Below are positions 5,842 through 7,597 of a DNA stretch of 7,597 nt, in pieces (position 1 is the first letter of the stretch; the number at the start of each line of letters is the position of its first letter). A model generated the notes under the pieces. It had not been told where the DNA came from and searched no databases. It was given only the letters and a program-made list of their open reading frames with translations. Source of the DNA: Gammaproteobacteria bacterium (GTDB taxonomy: Bacteria > Pseudomonadota > Gammaproteobacteria > Xanthomonadales > Marinicellaceae); NCBI GenBank assembly GCA_030426065.1, contig JAUHZH010000095.1, forward strand, positions 1-7,597. Reading direction: 5' to 3'. Both the position numbers and the translations under genes were made by a program.

Positions 5842-7086
5842 ATGAATTTACCCTTTTTTATTGGGCTGCGGTACACCAGGGCCAAAAGGAAAAACCATTT
5901 CATATCCTTCATTTCGCTGATTTCCATGGCGGGCATTGCCTTGGGTGTGATGACGGTGATCGTGGTCATTTCGGTGATGAATGGATTCAACAAAGAATTC
6001 CAGTCTCGCATGTTGAGTACCGTTTCTCATGCGACCATTTCAGCCTTTACCGGTGAACAATTGACCGATTGGGAAGGGGCGTTGGTCCAAGCCAAAAAAC
6101 ACCCCCGTGTGATAGGAGCCGCTCCCTATGTTCGCAGTGAGGCGATGTTGCAAGGCTTTCGAACCGAGGGGGCATTGGTCCAAGGCATTGTGCCTGAACA
6201 TGAAACCTCAGTGACAGACTTTCAGGAGGCCATGCGAATGGGTGTTCTGGATGATTTGCAAGCCGGCGAGTTCAACATCATCCTGGGCGTTGATCTGGCT
6301 GCTCACCTCGGTGTGACACCCGGTGACAAAGTGGTGATGTATGTGCCGGAATTCAGAACCACGGCGGTGGGCGTGACGCCTCGATTGAAGCGTTTCACGG
6401 TGACCGGAATATTTGAAGTCGGTATGTATGAATACGATTTCAAAATGGCCTTGGTGCACATGAGTGATTTTCAGAAATTGCTGCGCATGGAAGGTGGTGC
6501 CGTGGAAGGTGTGCGGTTGAAAATGGATGACCTGATGCAAGCACGTGAAATTGCCCAAGAAGTGGGGGCGGGCTTGTCTGGCTTCTTGCGCATCCGGGAT
6601 TGGACCAGCCAACACGTCAATTTTTTCAAAGCCACGCGCACCGAACGGATGGTGATGTTCATCATATTATCGATGATTGTCGCGGTGGCGGCGTTCAATA
6701 TCTTGTCAACTTTGGTGATGTTGGTCACTGAAAAACAATCGGATGTGGCGGTGTTACGCACCTTGGGATTGAGTGGCAAGAACATCATGGCCATATTCAT
6801 GATTTCAGGTACATTGATTGGTTTGGTGGGCACTTTGCTTGGCCTGGTTGCCGGCGTGGTGGTGTCGTTGAACATCAGCAGCATCATGAACACATTAGAA
6901 TCTTGGTTCAACACCGAATTTTTATCCAAGGAAGTTTATTACATCACAGAGATCAATGCCGATTTGCAATCCAATGATGTGGTGATGATTGTGGGCATTG
7001 CTTTTGCCATGTCAGTCTTGTCTACTTTATACCCAGCCTGGCGGGCGTCACGGGTGCAACCTGCGGAGGCCTTGCGTCATGAGTGA
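5842..7086 (+). CDS. lolC: Lipoprotein-releasing ABC transporter permease LolC/LolE
   Basis: Inner-membrane subunit of the LolCDE complex, which extracts outer-membrane lipoproteins from the inner membrane and hands them to the chaperone LolA. The 414 residues agree with LolC/LolE (about 400-415). Order: a cytoplasmic N-terminus FIGLRYTRAKRKNHF; membrane segment 1 at about 22-47; a large periplasmic domain at about 50-268; segment 2 at about 270-295; the cytoplasmic coupling stretch TEKQSDVAVLRTLGLS at about 296-311; segments 3 and 4 at about 315-345 and 378-397; and the ending YPAWRASRVQPAEALRHE. The ATG at 5842 gives the family start MNLPFFIGLRY. An in-frame TTG at 5824 overlaps the palindromic element and adds six residues. 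No good Shine-Dalgarno precedes the ATG. LolC and LolE are paralogues and I cannot firmly separate them here; lolC is chosen because the gene precedes lolD. Confidence 0.92.
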   Translation: MNLPFFIGLRYTRAKRKNHFISFISLISMAGIALGVMTVIVVISVMNGFNKEFQSRMLSTVSHATISAFTGEQLTDWEGALVQAKKHPRVIGAAPYVRSEAMLQGFRTEGALVQGIVPEHETSVTDFQEAMRMGVLDDLQAGEFNIILGVDLAAHLGVTPGDKVVMYVPEFRTTAVGVTPRLKRFTVTGIFEVGMYEYDFKMALVHMSDFQKLLRMEGGAVEGVRLKMDDLMQAREIAQEVGAGLSGFLRIRDWTSQHVNFFKATRTERMVMFIILSMIVAVAAFNILSTLVMLVTEKQSDVAVLRTLGLSGKNIMAIFMISGTLIGLVGTLLGLVAGVVVSLNISSIMNTLESWFNTEFLSKEVYYITEINADLQSNDVVMIVGIAFAMSVLSTLYPAWRASRVQPAEALRHE

Positions 7087-7597
7087 AGTGATTTTACGCT
7101 GTCAGAATTTGGCCAAATCTTTTCAAGATGGTACGCGTCGAATCGATGTGTTTACCGATTTGAATTTTGCCATTGAAGCGGGAGAAAAAGTGGCCATCAT
7201 GGGCGCCTCTGGAGCCGGGAAAAGCACTTTGATGCATTTGATGGGTGGGTTGGATACCGCCAGCTCAGGAACCGTGTCTTTGATGGGTCAGGATTTGGTA
7301 ATAATGGGCCCCAATCAACGGGGTCGATTGCGCAACAAACACTTGGGTTTTGTCTATCAATTCCACCATTTGTTGCCAGAGTTTTCCGCTTTGGAAAACG
7401 TCATGATGCCTTTGTTGATTGCCAAAAAAGGTAAAAAAGAAGCCAAAAAGTTGGCCACAGAAATCTTACACCAAGTCGGTTTGGCAGATCGTTTGGATCA
7501 CCGACCTGCACAATTGTCAGGAGGAGAGCGGCAACGCACAGCGATTGCCCGTGCCATGGTGATGCAACCGGCTGGTATATTGGCGGATGAGCCCACA
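7079..7597 (+). CDS. lolD: Lipoprotein-releasing ABC transporter ATPase, 3' end missing
   Basis: ATP-binding subunit that powers LolCDE at the cytoplasmic face of the inner membrane. The frame opens at ATG 7079, overlapping the last eight bases of lolC, and stays open to the window edge: 173 residues of an expected 225-235. Motifs in order: Walker A GASGAGKST at 42-50, the Q-loop with Q94 in the LolD-typical YQFHHLLPEFSALENV, the ABC signature LSGGE at 146-150 followed by RQR, and Walker B ILADEPT at 167-173 with catalytic E171. The YQFHHLLP stretch separates LolD from related FtsE and MacB-type ATPases. The missing part should hold the D-loop and switch histidine. The tight overlap with lolC implies co-translation; a lolE may follow outside the window. 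Confidence 0.95.
   Translation, partial: MSEVILRCQNLAKSFQDGTRRIDVFTDLNFAIEAGEKVAIMGASGAGKSTLMHLMGGLDTASSGTVSLMGQDLVIMGPNQRGRLRNKHLGFVYQFHHLLPEFSALENVMMPLLIAKKGKKEAKKLATEILHQVGLADRLDHRPAQLSGGERQRTAIARAMVMQPAGILADEPT

Noticed and set aside
5688..6011. 107-codon minus-strand open frame crossing the palindromic element, considered as a transposase remnant
   Set aside because: About half of it is antisense to lolC, and the translation has no catalytic or DNA-binding pattern I recognise. The element is best read as non-coding.
6471..6929. 152-codon open frame on the minus strand inside lolC
   Set aside because: It is antisense to the conserved membrane permease, with a Met/Thr/Asn-rich composition that mirrors the sense codons; no motif or ribosome site.

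Overview
This window looks like chromosomal DNA of a Gram-negative bacterium, most likely a gammaproteobacterium. The second half carries the proteobacterial LolC/LolD lipoprotein exporter, and LolC begins with an N-terminus (GLRYTRAKRKNHFISF) of the kind found in Pseudomonas and Xanthomonas relatives. Most genes sit near 50% GC and use TTG heavily for leucine. I cannot name a genus. The branched-chain amino acid genes recall the gene order and protein subtypes I know from Bacteroidetes, so the organism or its ilv operon has an unusual affinity.

Region 1 (2-5603) is a compact plus-strand operon for isoleucine/valine synthesis: ilvD (5' end outside the window), ilvG, ilvM, ilvC and ilvA. Three of the four junctions are ATGA stop/start overlaps, which suggests translational coupling. 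The exception is ilvM-ilvC, a 55-base gap holding a perfect 8-bp hairpin. IlvA makes 2-oxobutanoate from threonine. IlvG+IlvM condense pyruvate with pyruvate or 2-oxobutanoate. IlvC isomerises and reduces the product. IlvD dehydrates it to the 2-oxo acids that are transaminated to valine and isoleucine. No transaminase or leu gene is in the window.

Region 2 (5604-5841) is the only sizeable non-coding stretch. It is dominated by a 161-bp imperfect palindrome with 19-bp terminal inverted repeats, a MITE-like element. It ends 17 bases before the lolC ATG and contains a plausible sigma70-type promoter facing lolC.

Region 3 (5842-7597) is lolC followed by lolD with a further overlap. lolD runs off the end of the window.

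This is mostly ordinary metabolism and envelope biogenesis; I see no defence, CRISPR, phage or secondary-metabolite system. The points worth a second look are: a GC-rich tract at the start of the ilvD fragment; a six-residue gap next to the catalytic glutamate of IlvG; an IlvM lacking the usual valine-binding residues; the fungal/Bacteroidetes-type IlvC; and the palindromic element, which may now supply lolC expression signals.
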